From contig NZ_CP104861.1 in the NCBI RefSeq assembly GCF_025426255.1, positions 4,030,001 to 4,094,000 on the forward strand: DNA of 64,000 nucleotides, read 5' to 3'. Under the pieces are notes generated by a model, which worked only from the letters and a program-made list of their open reading frames with translations, was not told where the DNA came from and did no database searches. Positions within the stretch are counted from its first letter, which is position 1. Each line of letters begins with the position of its first letter. The DNA is from Pseudomonas fragi. GTDB taxonomy: Bacteria > Pseudomonadota > Gammaproteobacteria > Pseudomonadales > Pseudomonadaceae. Positions 34,880 to 42,771 of the stretch are shown here, in pieces. The translations under genes were made by a program, and so were the position numbers.

Positions 34880-36037
34880 CTAGTGCCGACGCCCCAAAAT
34901 ATTCACCACCACCCGATCAACCCAGCCCCAGATGCGCTGCTGCACCCGCTTCCAGAGTGGTCGTGACTGCCAGTCTTGCAGGCTGATGGGCTGGCTCTGC
35001 GCGAAGTCGTTGATAAAACTGGCGGCGACCGCCTGGGTGAGCGCAGGGTCGATCGCCTCGAGGTTAGCCTCAAGGTTGAACCGCAGGTTCCAGTGGTCGA
35101 AATTGCACGAGCCAATACTGACCCAGTCGTCGATCAGGACCATTTTCAAATGCAGGAAACGGGGCTGATATTCCAGAATCTGTACGCCGGACTTAAGCAA
35201 ACGCGGGTAATAGCGATGACCGGCATAACGCACGGAGGGATGGTCCGTGCGCGGCCCGGTGAGCAACAACCGCACATCAACACCCCGTGCAGCCGCACGG
35301 CGCAGCGAACGACGCACGCTCCAGGTCGGCAAGAAGTAAGGCGTGGCCAGCCAGATTCGTTGTTTTGCGCTGTTGATCGCGCGCACCAGCGATTGCAGGA
35401 TATCGCGATGTTGATGTGCATCCGCGTAAGCCACGCGCCCCATACCCTGCCCTTCGTCAGGCACCTTGGGCAATCGCGCAAGTCCAAAGTGTGTCGCTGA
35501 TTTCCACGCCTTGCGACTGATGTTGGCGCGCCATTGACGATCAAACAGCATCTGCCAGTCCAGCACCAACGGGCCTTGAATCTCGACCATGACTTCATGC
35601 CAGTCGCAGGTGTTTTCACTGGGGCGCCAAAACTCGTCGGTCACCCCGGTGCCTCCAACCACGGCCAATTGCTGATCCACCAGCAACAGCTTACGATGAT
35701 CGCGGTACAGATTATTCAGCCCGCGTCGCCAGCTCAGCGGGTTGTAATACCGGAGTTCGACACCGGCCTCGGTCAATCGCCGGCGCAACCCCAGGCTCAA
35801 TCCCAGACTGCCATAACCGTCAAACAGGCAGCGCACCCGCACCTCGCGCCAGGCCGCTTGTTCCAGGGCCTGCACGATGGTTTCGGCACAGTCTCCGGCC
35901 TCCACCAGATACAACTCCAGATCAATCTGCTCTTGTGCCTGCTCGATGGCTGCCAGCATTCGAGGGAAAAACTGAGGCCCATCGATCAGCAACTCGAACT
36001 GGTTGTCGCTACGCCAGCCGAACACCGCGCCAGCCAT
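34880..36037 (-). CDS. clsB: Cardiolipin synthase B (phospholipase D family)
   Basis: 385 residues with two HKD motifs: HRKLLLVD plus GGTGVTDEFW in the first half, HLKMVLID plus IGSCNFDHWNL in the second. ClsB joins phospholipid head groups to form cardiolipin. Length and motif spacing fit ClsB rather than the longer ClsA, which has N-terminal membrane helices. It lies 1 bp downstream of the YceI gene and is expected to share its transcript. Confidence 0.85.
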   Translation of the reverse strand: MAGAVFGWRSDNQFELLIDGPQFFPRMLAAIEQAQEQIDLELYLVEAGDCAETIVQALEQAAWREVRVRCLFDGYGSLGLSLGLRRRLTEAGVELRYYNPLSWRRGLNNLYRDHRKLLLVDQQLAVVGGTGVTDEFWRPSENTCDWHEVMVEIQGPLVLDWQMLFDRQWRANISRKAWKSATHFGLARLPKVPDEGQGMGRVAYADAHQHRDILQSLVRAINSAKQRIWLATPYFLPTWSVRRSLRRAAARGVDVRLLLTGPRTDHPSVRYAGHRYYPRLLKSGVQILEYQPRFLHLKMVLIDDWVSIGSCNFDHWNLRFNLEANLEAIDPALTQAVAASFINDFAQSQPISLQDWQSRPLWKRVQQRIWGWVDRVVVNILGRRH

Positions 36038-36038
36038 C

Positions 36039-36629
36039 TTAGCGAGCCGTGAAAATCAGCACCGCACTCACCGGTACTGAAAAACTGATCGCCGACAGTC
36101 CGGCCAATTTGCGCAGGGTTTCGAGCTCCGGTTGCAGACCAAAATCTTCGGCTTGCAGCATCAGCGGCTCAAGAGTCACGACCTGAAAGCGCCGTTCATC
36201 AAGACGCGTGGCCAATAACTCGGCCTCATAGGTGTGCTGTTTGCCGCGCAAGCTGACCGTGACCGGCAAGTGCAGCTCCAATTGCGCCCCGGAGGCAAGA
36301 TCGTTGATCGGTTGCAGATCTATTTGCGCGCTGATTTGCGCTTCGGGGAAGGACTTGAAATCAAACAGCACGTCGCGCATGCGCTCATCACGCAACGGCA
36401 CCGCACTGTTGACCGAATCCATTTCGATGCGCAATTGCGCATGGCCTTTACGGTCGACTTTGCCGTGCAAGACCAAAAAGCGATGCGCGTTGGCAACATT
36501 GGCATTTTGCGTAGTGATAAATGACAACCGTGATGACTCACCGTCCAGATACCAGTTGGCCTGGGCAGACAGGCTCACACCAAGGGTCAGCAACAAGGTG
36601 CAGGCCGCAGATAAAAACGCTTTGAACAT
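36039..36629 (-). CDS. YceI-family periplasmic protein
   Basis: 196 residues with a signal peptide (1-24, ending LSAQA). The mature part is a YceI lipocalin-like barrel (WYLDGESSRLSFITT, RDERMRDVLFDFKSFPEAQIS). Such proteins bind polyisoprenoid lipids in the periplasm. The neighbour clsB also concerns lipids, but the link is by position only. Confidence 0.85.
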   Translation of the reverse strand: MFKAFLSAACTLLLTLGVSLSAQANWYLDGESSRLSFITTQNANVANAHRFLVLHGKVDRKGHAQLRIEMDSVNSAVPLRDERMRDVLFDFKSFPEAQISAQIDLQPINDLASGAQLELHLPVTVSLRGKQHTYEAELLATRLDERRFQVVTLEPLMLQAEDFGLQPELETLRKLAGLSAISFSVPVSAVLIFTAR

Positions 36630-36745
36630 AAAAACTCATCACCCGATAAACGTGCGCGAACATTAACCCCAGAGCGCGCTCTTGGCAGTTTTTTTTACAC
36701 AGTGTTAGAGCCGCAACCCCTATCGACAGTTCCTCTGCCCAGAGC

Positions 36746-36785
36746 CTGTCATGTAAGCATCATCCAAATGTCATGGCGATGACAT
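36746..36785 (+). promoter_or_regulatory. Pho-box array upstream of olsBA
   Basis: Four PhoB-type half-sites in the same orientation occur at exact 11-bp intervals: CTGTCAT (36746), GCATCAT (36757), ATGTCAT (36768), ATGACAT (36779), the consensus being CTGTCAT. PhoB binds such tandem 11-bp units in front of phosphate-starvation genes. The array lies about 84 bp before the olsB start at 36869. Confidence 0.75.
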
Positions 36786-36868
36786 TGCACCTGCCTAGCC
36801 TGAAGTTGCCCACCTCAGTCGATTCGCAGAAACCCAAGGCAGGCCCGGTGCCTGCACGGAGATTCGCA

Positions 36869-37624
36869 ATGTCCCAGATCGCCCGTATCCGCGAAACTGT
36901 TCCAGAACGCCGCCTGCAGGCAGAACGCCTGATCGGACCTGACGCGTTGCGCGAGGCCCAGGCCCTGCGCTTTCGGGTGTTTAGCGACGAGCTGAAGGCC
37001 AAACTCAAAGGTGCAGAACACGGTCTGGATGAAGACGGTTACGACGCCTATTGCGAGCATATAGGGGTGCGCGATCTCAATAGCGGCCAATTGGTAGCCA
37101 CCACCCGCTTGCTGGATCACGGCGCAGCACAGAACATCGGCCACTTTTACAGTGAAGAAGAATTCAACCTGCACGGGCTGGCTCACTTGCAGGGCCCAAT
37201 TCTTGAAATCGGCCGAACCTGTGTCGACCCAGCCTACCGCAATGGCGGCACCATCACCGTGCTCTGGGGCGAATTGGCTGAAGTACTCAACCAGGGCAAT
37301 TATCGCTACCTGATGGGCTGCGCCAGCATCCCGATGCAGGATGGCGGTATCCAGGCCCAGGCAATCATGCAGCGTCTGCGCGAACGCTACTTGTGTACTG
37401 AACATTTACGCGCCGAGCCGAAAAAGCCATTACCGGCACTGGAAGTACCCGCCAACGTCATCGCCGAAATGCCACCGCTGCTCAAGGCTTATATGCGCCT
37501 GGGCGCCAGGATTTGTGGCGAACCCTGCTGGGATGAGGACTTCCAGGTGGCTGACGTGTTTATTCTGCTCAAGCGCGATGAACTGTGCCCGCGTTACGCT
37601 CGCCACTTCAAGGCGGCCATGTAA
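36869..37624 (+). CDS. olsB: L-ornithine N-alpha-acyltransferase OlsB
   Basis: 251 residues of the GNAT-fold acyltransferase family. OlsB transfers a 3-hydroxyacyl group from ACP to ornithine, the first step of ornithine-lipid synthesis. Visible family stretches are REAQALRFRVFSDELKA, ILEIGRTCVDPAYR and YLMGCASI. The ATG at 36869 (MSQIARIRETVPERR) has CGGAG upstream. The frame is open back to 36773, but that start lies inside the Pho box array, so the shorter form is favoured. olsA overlaps its stop by 1 base. Confidence 0.9.
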   Translation: MSQIARIRETVPERRLQAERLIGPDALREAQALRFRVFSDELKAKLKGAEHGLDEDGYDAYCEHIGVRDLNSGQLVATTRLLDHGAAQNIGHFYSEEEFNLHGLAHLQGPILEIGRTCVDPAYRNGGTITVLWGELAEVLNQGNYRYLMGCASIPMQDGGIQAQAIMQRLRERYLCTEHLRAEPKKPLPALEVPANVIAEMPPLLKAYMRLGARICGEPCWDEDFQVADVFILLKRDELCPRYARHFKAAM

Positions 37625-38415
37625 TGAGCCGCTTACGCCGATATGGCCGAGTGGCGCGAGTGCTAGGGGTGGTGAGCCTGGGGTTGAGCATGGCTGGAGT
37701 GTTCGGGGTACTTGAACGCTTGCGCCTGAACAGCGCGATGGATCGTCGCCAGCGCTGGTCGCAGTTTTTTATGGCACGCCTGAGCAATGCCCTGCCCTTT
37801 CGCATCACCGTAGTCGGCGAGCTACCTGCAACACCAATGCTATGGGTCAGCAATCACGTGTCATGGACCGATATAGCGCTGCTTGGGCAACTGACCCCGC
37901 TGTCCTTCCTGTCCAAATCAGAGGTGCGCAACTGGCCCGTTGCAGGCTGGTTGGCGGCCAAGGCCGGCAGCCTGTTCATTCGCCGGGGCGCGGGCGACAG
38001 CCAGTTGATTCGAGAGCAGATGACCCGTCACTTGCAACAACCGCTGTCCCTGTTGATGTTTCCCGAAGGCACGACCACTGACGGGCGCTCGGTACGTACC
38101 TTTCACGGCCGTCTGTTAGCGGCAGCGATTGACAGCCAAATGTCGTTGCAGCCTGTAGCCATCCGTTACTTACGTAATGGTGAGGTCGATGCGATAGCAC
38201 CGTTTATTGGCGATGACGATTTGCTGTCGCATTTGTTGCGCTTGTTTTCCCACGATCAGGCCGACGTCGAGATCCATCTGCTGGAACCTATAGCCTGCCA
38301 GCAACAGGAGCGTGCATTGCTGGCGTTCAAGGCCCAGGAAGCGATACGGCGAGTGGTGACAGCACCGATCACGCAAACCGACCCGCTGCCGGAAAGAGTG
38401 GGGGCGATGATTTGA
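37624..38415 (+). CDS. olsA: Lyso-ornithine lipid O-acyltransferase OlsA (PlsC family)
   Basis: 263 residues with a hydrophobic N-terminal segment and PlsC motifs NHVSWTD (NHx4D) and FPEGTTTDG. It adds the second acyl chain to lyso-ornithine lipid. ATG overlaps the olsB stop as TAATG, so the two are coupled. With olsB it forms an operon that lets the cell replace phospholipids by ornithine lipid when phosphate is scarce, in line with the upstream Pho-type repeats. Confidence 0.9.
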   Translation: MSRLRRYGRVARVLGVVSLGLSMAGVFGVLERLRLNSAMDRRQRWSQFFMARLSNALPFRITVVGELPATPMLWVSNHVSWTDIALLGQLTPLSFLSKSEVRNWPVAGWLAAKAGSLFIRRGAGDSQLIREQMTRHLQQPLSLLMFPEGTTTDGRSVRTFHGRLLAAAIDSQMSLQPVAIRYLRNGEVDAIAPFIGDDDLLSHLLRLFSHDQADVEIHLLEPIACQQQERALLAFKAQEAIRRVVTAPITQTDPLPERVGAMI

Positions 38416-38563
38416 GCTGAAGCCTATGCACAGTGAGGAGTGGGAGGCCCCATTACCTCTTCGATGCAGCGCTGTCGCGCATCAAACTGGGGGGCGCCTA
38501 CGAGAATTCACGTTTTAAAGGATAATTTTCAATTTTTTAAATCAGTAACTTGCTTCATGTTTG

Positions 38564-38592
38564 ATAAGAGCGGGCTTGCTCGCGATGCAGAC
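38564..38592. repeat. REP half-element
   Basis: GAGCGGGCTTGCTCGCGATG at 38568-38587 matches the inner arm of the larger REPIN at 57699-57785 with small changes. The intergenic location downstream of olsA is typical. Confidence 0.6.
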
Positions 38593-38657
38593 GAAGCGGT
38601 GAAACGGCAAAGGCCCGTAGCCACTGTCCGGGATTTACCTGAACCACTGCAGTGTAC

Positions 38658-38739
38658 GGTTTTACGACTGCTGCCCAGCCGAACGCAGCCTTCGTTCCTC
38701 GACAGCGGCTACAGGATATTGCGCAGCAGTCGTAAACCC
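38658..38739. repeat. REPIN-like long inverted repeat
   Basis: Outer arms GGTTTTACGACTGCTGC (38658-38674) and GCAGCAGTCGTAAACC (38723-38738) pair over 15 bp with one bulge. Between them is a nested hairpin CAGCCGAACGCAGCC ... GACAGCGGCT, the same core seen near 626-650 and 50972-51021. Nothing else is seen in the olsA-acpH gap (38416-38790). Confidence 0.6.
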
Positions 38740-38790
38740 TGACAACCGGGTTTAACTGATACACCGCAAAATCTGGTTTTTCGGCATCTG

Positions 38791-39378
38791 CTACGGACAT
38801 GCCTTCCGATAGCAACCCGCCGCATACACCTGCAACTGCGGATAAAACAGCCGAAAATCCTCACTGAGCAGTTCGTACAATCCCTTCAAATCCTGCATAG
38901 CACCGGCCAGTTCTTCCGGGCGCGACAAGCGTCGAGCTATCCCGTTGAACACTTGCTCCAGCACAGCAAAGTCCCGATACGAACCCAACCAGTCATGAGC
39001 AGCCATATGCGGCGCGATAGTGGCAAGCCGCCGTGGCAACTGCTGTTCGGCCACCAGCACCCGATAAAAGTCCGAAGTAAATCGCTCAAGCGGCCCCTCG
39101 GCATACTGGCCCCAGTCCCGTGCCAGGCAATGATCGAAAAACACATCCAGCACAATGCCCGCATAACGCCTGCGGGTCCGGGTAAATCGCGACAACGATT
39201 GATCAACCAAGGGATGGTTGTCGGTAAATACATCAATGCTGCGGTGCAGTTGAATCCCGTGTTCAATCTCGGGGCTGTACTGACCGTGCAGCCGCCCTTT
39301 GACGAAATCGCCATAGAGGCTGCCAAGTAATTCTTCCGGGCGCTGACCGCCAAGGTGCAGATGTGCGAGATAATTCAT
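38791..39378 (-). CDS. acpH: Acyl carrier protein phosphodiesterase AcpH
   Basis: 195 residues of the AcpH family, with the N-terminal MNYLAHLHLG, DNHPLVDQSLSRF and FFDHCLARDW segments holding the conserved histidines and aspartates of its HD-like fold. The enzyme removes the phosphopantetheine group from ACP. Length is as usual. The gene is divergent from an ArsR-type regulator and has no functional tie to neighbours. Confidence 0.9.
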   Translation of the reverse strand: MNYLAHLHLGGQRPEELLGSLYGDFVKGRLHGQYSPEIEHGIQLHRSIDVFTDNHPLVDQSLSRFTRTRRRYAGIVLDVFFDHCLARDWGQYAEGPLERFTSDFYRVLVAEQQLPRRLATIAPHMAAHDWLGSYRDFAVLEQVFNGIARRLSRPEELAGAMQDLKGLYELLSEDFRLFYPQLQVYAAGCYRKACP

Positions 39379-39403
39379 GTCGCGCAGTTTAGCACTGCCG
39401 CAC

Positions 39404-39510
39404 CAATATCGTTATAACCCGATATATCGATTTGAGCTGATCCTAGATCAATTTCATATTTGTATATCGCGATACGACGATTTAAAGTTCGCCTCATCGC
39501 GATATAACGT
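39404..39510. promoter_or_regulatory. Cluster of AT/CG palindromes before the ArsR-type gene
   Basis: Related sites occur at 39420-39429 (CGATATATCG, perfect palindrome), 39463-39474 (TATATCGCGATA) and 39496-39510 (ATCGCGATATAACGT), plus a weaker one at 39404-39417 (ATATCGTTATAA). All share the CGATAT/ATATCG core. They lie within 115 bp upstream of the ArsR-type start, which suggests autoregulatory operators. Confidence 0.55.
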
Positions 39511-39518
39511 TGTACCCA

Positions 39519-39836
39519 ATGAGCACTGCCACTATGCCGATTGAACTCGACGAAATAATAAAAGCCCTGGCACACCCAGTACGCCGAGAAATTCTCAAGT
39601 CCCTCAAAGACCCTGACACCTCGTTTCCTGACCAGGTCCACTCCACCGAACATGGCGTGTGCGCCGGACAGTTTGACCAACTCTGCGGCCTGTCGCAGTC
39701 AACGGTCTCTGCCCACCTGGCAACGCTGCAGCGAGCGGGCCTGATTACCAGCCAAAAGCATGGTCAGTGGCACTTTTTCAAACGCAATGAGGAAACCATC
39801 AAGGCCTTCCTCGAACAAATCAGCCAAGAGCTTTAA
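39519..39836 (+). CDS. ArsR-family transcriptional regulator
   Basis: 105 residues with an ArsR winged helix (IIKALAHPVRREILKSL, GQFDQLCGLSQSTVSAHLATLQRAGL). One Cys pair (in HGVCAGQFDQLC) could sense electrophiles or metal. It is the first gene of a three-gene unit with an MFS transporter and an ene-reductase, 11 bp before the MFS gene, so it probably represses them. The start is uncertain: ATG at 39519 or at 39534. Confidence 0.85.
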   Translation: MSTATMPIELDEIIKALAHPVRREILKSLKDPDTSFPDQVHSTEHGVCAGQFDQLCGLSQSTVSAHLATLQRAGLITSQKHGQWHFFKRNEETIKAFLEQISQEL

Positions 39837-39847
39837 CAAGGACTTTC

Positions 39848-41014
39848 ATGCCCCTCTCGCTACTCATTCTGGCGCTCAGCGCTTTCGCCATCGGGACCAC
39901 CGAGTTCGTGATCATGGGCTTGCTGCCTGATGTCGCAGCCGACCTTGGCGTATCGATCCCCGGCGCTGGCTGGCTGGTGACCGGTTACGCACTGGGCGTG
40001 GCAATCGGGGCTCCGTTCATGGCGCTGGCCACGGCTAAATTGCCGCGCAAGGCTGCCTTGGTCGCGTTGATGGTGATCTTTATCATCGGCAACCTGCTGT
40101 GTGCCTTGGCCAGTGACTACAACGTGCTGATGTTTGCCCGCGTAGTGACAGCGCTGTGTCACGGAGCGTTCTTCGGTATTGGCTCAGTTGTGGCTGCAGG
40201 CCTGGTACCTGCCAACAAACGCGCGTCAGCAGTGGCCCTGATGTTTACCGGCCTGACCCTGGCCAACGTGCTGGGCGTCCCCCTGGGCACCGCTCTGGGC
40301 CAGGCCGCAGGATGGCGCTCGACGTTTTTCGCAGTCACCGTGATTGGTGTCGTGGCGCTGATCGGCCTGATCCGCTTTCTGCCCGCCAAACGTGACGAAG
40401 AGAAGCTCGATATGCGTGCCGAGCTGGCCGCACTCAAGGGCGCTGGCATCTGGCTTTCATTGAGCATGACCGCGCTGTTTTCCGCCTCGATGTTCACCCT
40501 GTTCACTTACGTAGCGCCCTTGCTCGGTGATGTCACTGGCGTATCGCCAAGCGGCGTGACCTGGACCTTGTTGCTGATCGGCCTTGGCCTGACGGTGGGC
40601 AATATCATCGGCGGCAAGCTGGCAGACAAGCGCCTGGCCGCGACCCTGATCGGTGTTTTTATCTCGATGGCTGTGATGTCGACCGTATTGACCTGGACCA
40701 GCGTCGCCGTGATTCCAACTGAAATCACCTTGTTCCTGTGGGCCGCCGCCTCCTTTGCCGCCGTACCGGCACTGCAAATCAACGTCGTGACCTTCGGCAA
40801 AGCCGCACCCAACCTGGTTTCAACCCTGAATATTGGCGCGTTCAACGTCGGCAATGCACTGGGCGCCTGGGTGGGTGGCAGTGTTATTGCCCACGGCTTC
40901 GGCCTCACCAGCGTTCCGCTGGCCGCTGCCGCGCTGGCGATTCTGGCGCTGCTGGTGACCCTGATTACTTTTCGCCAAAACGGCAATGCCGAACTGGCCA
41001 GTGCTACAAACTGA
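39848..41014 (+). CDS. MFS efflux transporter (DHA1-like)
   Basis: 388 residues with 12 predicted membrane helices. Start region LLILALSAFAIGTTEFVIMGLLPDVAADLGVS and GVPLGTALGQAAGWRSTFF are typical of the DHA1 drug/arabinose efflux group. It sits between the ArsR regulator and the ene-reductase and is expected to export a compound sensed by the regulator. Identity of the compound is unknown. Confidence 0.88.
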   Translation: MPLSLLILALSAFAIGTTEFVIMGLLPDVAADLGVSIPGAGWLVTGYALGVAIGAPFMALATAKLPRKAALVALMVIFIIGNLLCALASDYNVLMFARVVTALCHGAFFGIGSVVAAGLVPANKRASAVALMFTGLTLANVLGVPLGTALGQAAGWRSTFFAVTVIGVVALIGLIRFLPAKRDEEKLDMRAELAALKGAGIWLSLSMTALFSASMFTLFTYVAPLLGDVTGVSPSGVTWTLLLIGLGLTVGNIIGGKLADKRLAATLIGVFISMAVMSTVLTWTSVAVIPTEITLFLWAAASFAAVPALQINVVTFGKAAPNLVSTLNIGAFNVGNALGAWVGGSVIAHGFGLTSVPLAAAALAILALLVTLITFRQNGNAELASATN

Positions 41015-41034
41015 TCCTTGAGAGGGCTGCATAA

Positions 41035-42084
41035 ATGACCACGATTTTCGATCCGATCAAGCTGGGCGATCTTGAACTGCCCAACCGCATCATCATGGCT
41101 CCGCTGACCCGCTGCCGCGCCGATGAAGGTCGGGTTCCCAATGCGCTGATGGCTGAATACTACGTTCAGCGCGCTTCCGCCGGCCTGATCCTGAGCGAAG
41201 CCACTTCGGTAACAGCCATGGGCGTCGGTTATCCGGATACCCCGGGCATCTGGTCCAACGATCAGGTCCGTGGCTGGACCAACATCACCAAGGCGGTGCA
41301 TGCAGCCGGTGGGCGGATTGCGTTGCAGTTGTGGCATGTGGGGCGTATCTCGCACCCGATGTACCTGAATGGCGAAGCGCCTGTAGCCCCAAGCGCCATT
41401 GCTGCCAAAGGTCACGTCAGCCTGGTTCGTCCAAAGGCTGATTTCCCGACGCCACGGGCGCTGGAAACCGCCGAGATCGCTGATGTTGTCGAGGCCTACC
41501 GCACGGGTGCCGAAAACGCCAAGGCCGCCGGGTTTGATGGTGTCGAAATTCATGGTGCCAATGGCTACCTGCTCGACCAGTTCCTGCAAAGCAGCACCAA
41601 CAAACGTACCGACCAATATGGGGGCAGCGTAGAGAACCGCGCTCGCCTGTTGCTCGAAGTTACCGATGCCGCCATCGACGTCTGGGGCGCTGGCCGTGTT
41701 GGCGTGCATTTGTCGCCTCGTGCCGACTTGCACGACATGGGTGATGACAACCTGGCCGAAACCTTTGGTTATGTCGCCCGCGAACTGGGCAAGCGCGGTA
41801 TCGCCTACATCTGCTCCCGCGAACACGCAGCGCCAGACAGCCTTGGCCCGCAGCTCAAGGAAGCCTTTGGCGGCCCGTATATCGTCAACGAAAGCTTCAC
41901 CAAAGACAGCGCCAATGCTTGGCTGGCCGCGGGCAAGGCGGATGCCGTTGCCTTCGGCGTGCCTTTTATCGCCAACCCAGACCTGCCTGCACGCCTGAAG
42001 GTCGATGCACCGCTCAATGAAGCGCATCCAGAGAGCTTTTACTCCAAAGGCTCGGTGGGCTACATCGACTACCCAACGCTGTAA
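41035..42084 (+). CDS. Old yellow enzyme, alkene reductase (XenB/NemA type)
   Basis: 349 residues. FMN-binding TIM barrel with NRIIMAPLTRCRADEG (Cys25-type site), HVGRISHP and the substrate-binding HGANGYLLDQFLQ (His-x-x-Asn). Such enzymes reduce activated C=C bonds, quinones, nitroesters and nitroaromatics with NADPH. It is the last gene of the ArsR-MFS-reductase operon, so detoxification of electrophiles is likely. A strong terminator follows. Confidence 0.9.
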   Translation: MTTIFDPIKLGDLELPNRIIMAPLTRCRADEGRVPNALMAEYYVQRASAGLILSEATSVTAMGVGYPDTPGIWSNDQVRGWTNITKAVHAAGGRIALQLWHVGRISHPMYLNGEAPVAPSAIAAKGHVSLVRPKADFPTPRALETAEIADVVEAYRTGAENAKAAGFDGVEIHGANGYLLDQFLQSSTNKRTDQYGGSVENRARLLLEVTDAAIDVWGAGRVGVHLSPRADLHDMGDDNLAETFGYVARELGKRGIAYICSREHAAPDSLGPQLKEAFGGPYIVNESFTKDSANAWLAAGKADAVAFGVPFIANPDLPARLKVDAPLNEAHPESFYSKGSVGYIDYPTL

Positions 42085-42147
42085 GCACGCGGCATGTGTG
42101 CCCTGAAGAAGCATCAGCGCTAACGGGACATTCTGGCCCACAAAACA

Positions 42148-42179
42148 AAGCGCCCGAGGTCAATGACCTCGGGCGCTTT
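42148..42179 (+). terminator. Terminator of the ene-reductase operon
   Basis: Perfect stem AAAGCGCCCGAGGTCA / TGACCTCGGGCGCTTT (16 bp) with almost no loop. Symmetric sequence lets it work in both directions, and it separates this operon from the convergent rsmZ gene. Confidence 0.85.
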
Positions 42180-42238
42180 GCTGTTAGCGATTCGCTGATG
42201 CGTAATAGTGCGAGTAGTCACACGACCTTTTTTCGGGC

Positions 42239-42369
42239 GAAAAAAGGGGCGGTTTGACCCGCCCACATTTTTTCCCTAGTCCCTTTTTTTCCTTCTCATC
42301 ATCCTGATGAATCGCATCCCGCGATGTCCATCTGCGTTCTTCCTTGAGCGCCGCGTCGATCCGTCGACA
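42239..42369 (-). ncRNA. rsmZ: RsmZ regulatory small RNA
   Basis: About 131 nt on the minus strand, starting TGTCGACGG (42369) as in P. fluorescens RsmZ and ending in a terminator hairpin GGGCGGGTCAAACCGCCCC followed by T residues. Eight GGA motifs lie along it (in CGGATC, AAGGAAG, TGGACA, GGGATG, AGGATG, AAGGAAA, GGGACT and GGGAAA), several in hairpin loops. The RNA sequesters RsmA/RsmE (CsrA-family) proteins, freeing the mRNAs they repress, as part of the Gac/Rsm cascade. A -10-like TATCTA (42375-42380, minus) precedes the start. The location beside rpoS is the conserved one. Confidence 0.9.
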
Positions 42370-42543
42370 CAACTTAGATACTAGAGTTTTATTGAATTGC
42401 TGCAAGCACAGCAGTTATAGATATTTATTACATAGCAGTTATAAACGAAAATAAAAAATCTTTATATTTCAAACAATTACATTCAATAGCATACATAAAA
42501 AAGGTGCTATCCCACCCTGATAGAGCTCTCGGCTTACGCAAAA

Positions 42544-42561
42544 GGTAAGCAAAGGCTTACA
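42544..42561 (-). promoter_or_regulatory. GacA upstream activating sequence of rsmZ
   Basis: Minus-strand TGTAAGCCTTTGCTTACC matches the known Gac box TGTAAG-N6-CTTACA at all but one base. It is about 175-190 bp upstream of the rsmZ start, the spacing reported for P. fluorescens rsmZ. GacA-phosphate binding here would switch rsmZ on. Nothing else is recognised between rsmZ and the rpoS terminator. Confidence 0.85.
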
Positions 42562-42725
42562 GCAATACGCAGATAATATTCAATATCGTCCGTAACATTG
42601 CTTTTCAAGACTTATCCGAATGATCCCTTTATGCCCTACCCCAACAGCCGCCATTTGACCCTGCATTTCAACCGGCATTGATACTGAATATGCACCGAAG
42701 AGCATCCCGCTGAATTCAAGACACA

Positions 42726-42752
42726 AAAAACCCCGAGTCGCTCGGGGTTTTT
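42726..42752 (-). terminator. Terminator of rpoS
   Basis: Stem CCCCGAG / CTCGGGG with a 3-nt loop, flanked by A and T runs. It ends about 20 bp after the rpoS stop codon. Confidence 0.88.
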
Positions 42753-42771
42753 GGTTGATACGCCTAGCTTG

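Noticed and set aside
38440..38742. 100-codon plus-strand frame in the olsA-acpH gap
   Set aside because: Most of it is REP sequence; no start signal or recognisable domain.
40507..42141. 544-codon open frame on the minus strand across the MFS and ene-reductase genes
   Set aside because: It lies fully antisense to two clear gene families with good ribosome sites and has no family-like sequence of its own; GC-rich codon use often opens such shadow frames.
42184..42405. 73-codon frame over rsmZ
   Set aside because: It coincides with the small RNA and its terminator and has no ribosome site or family likeness.
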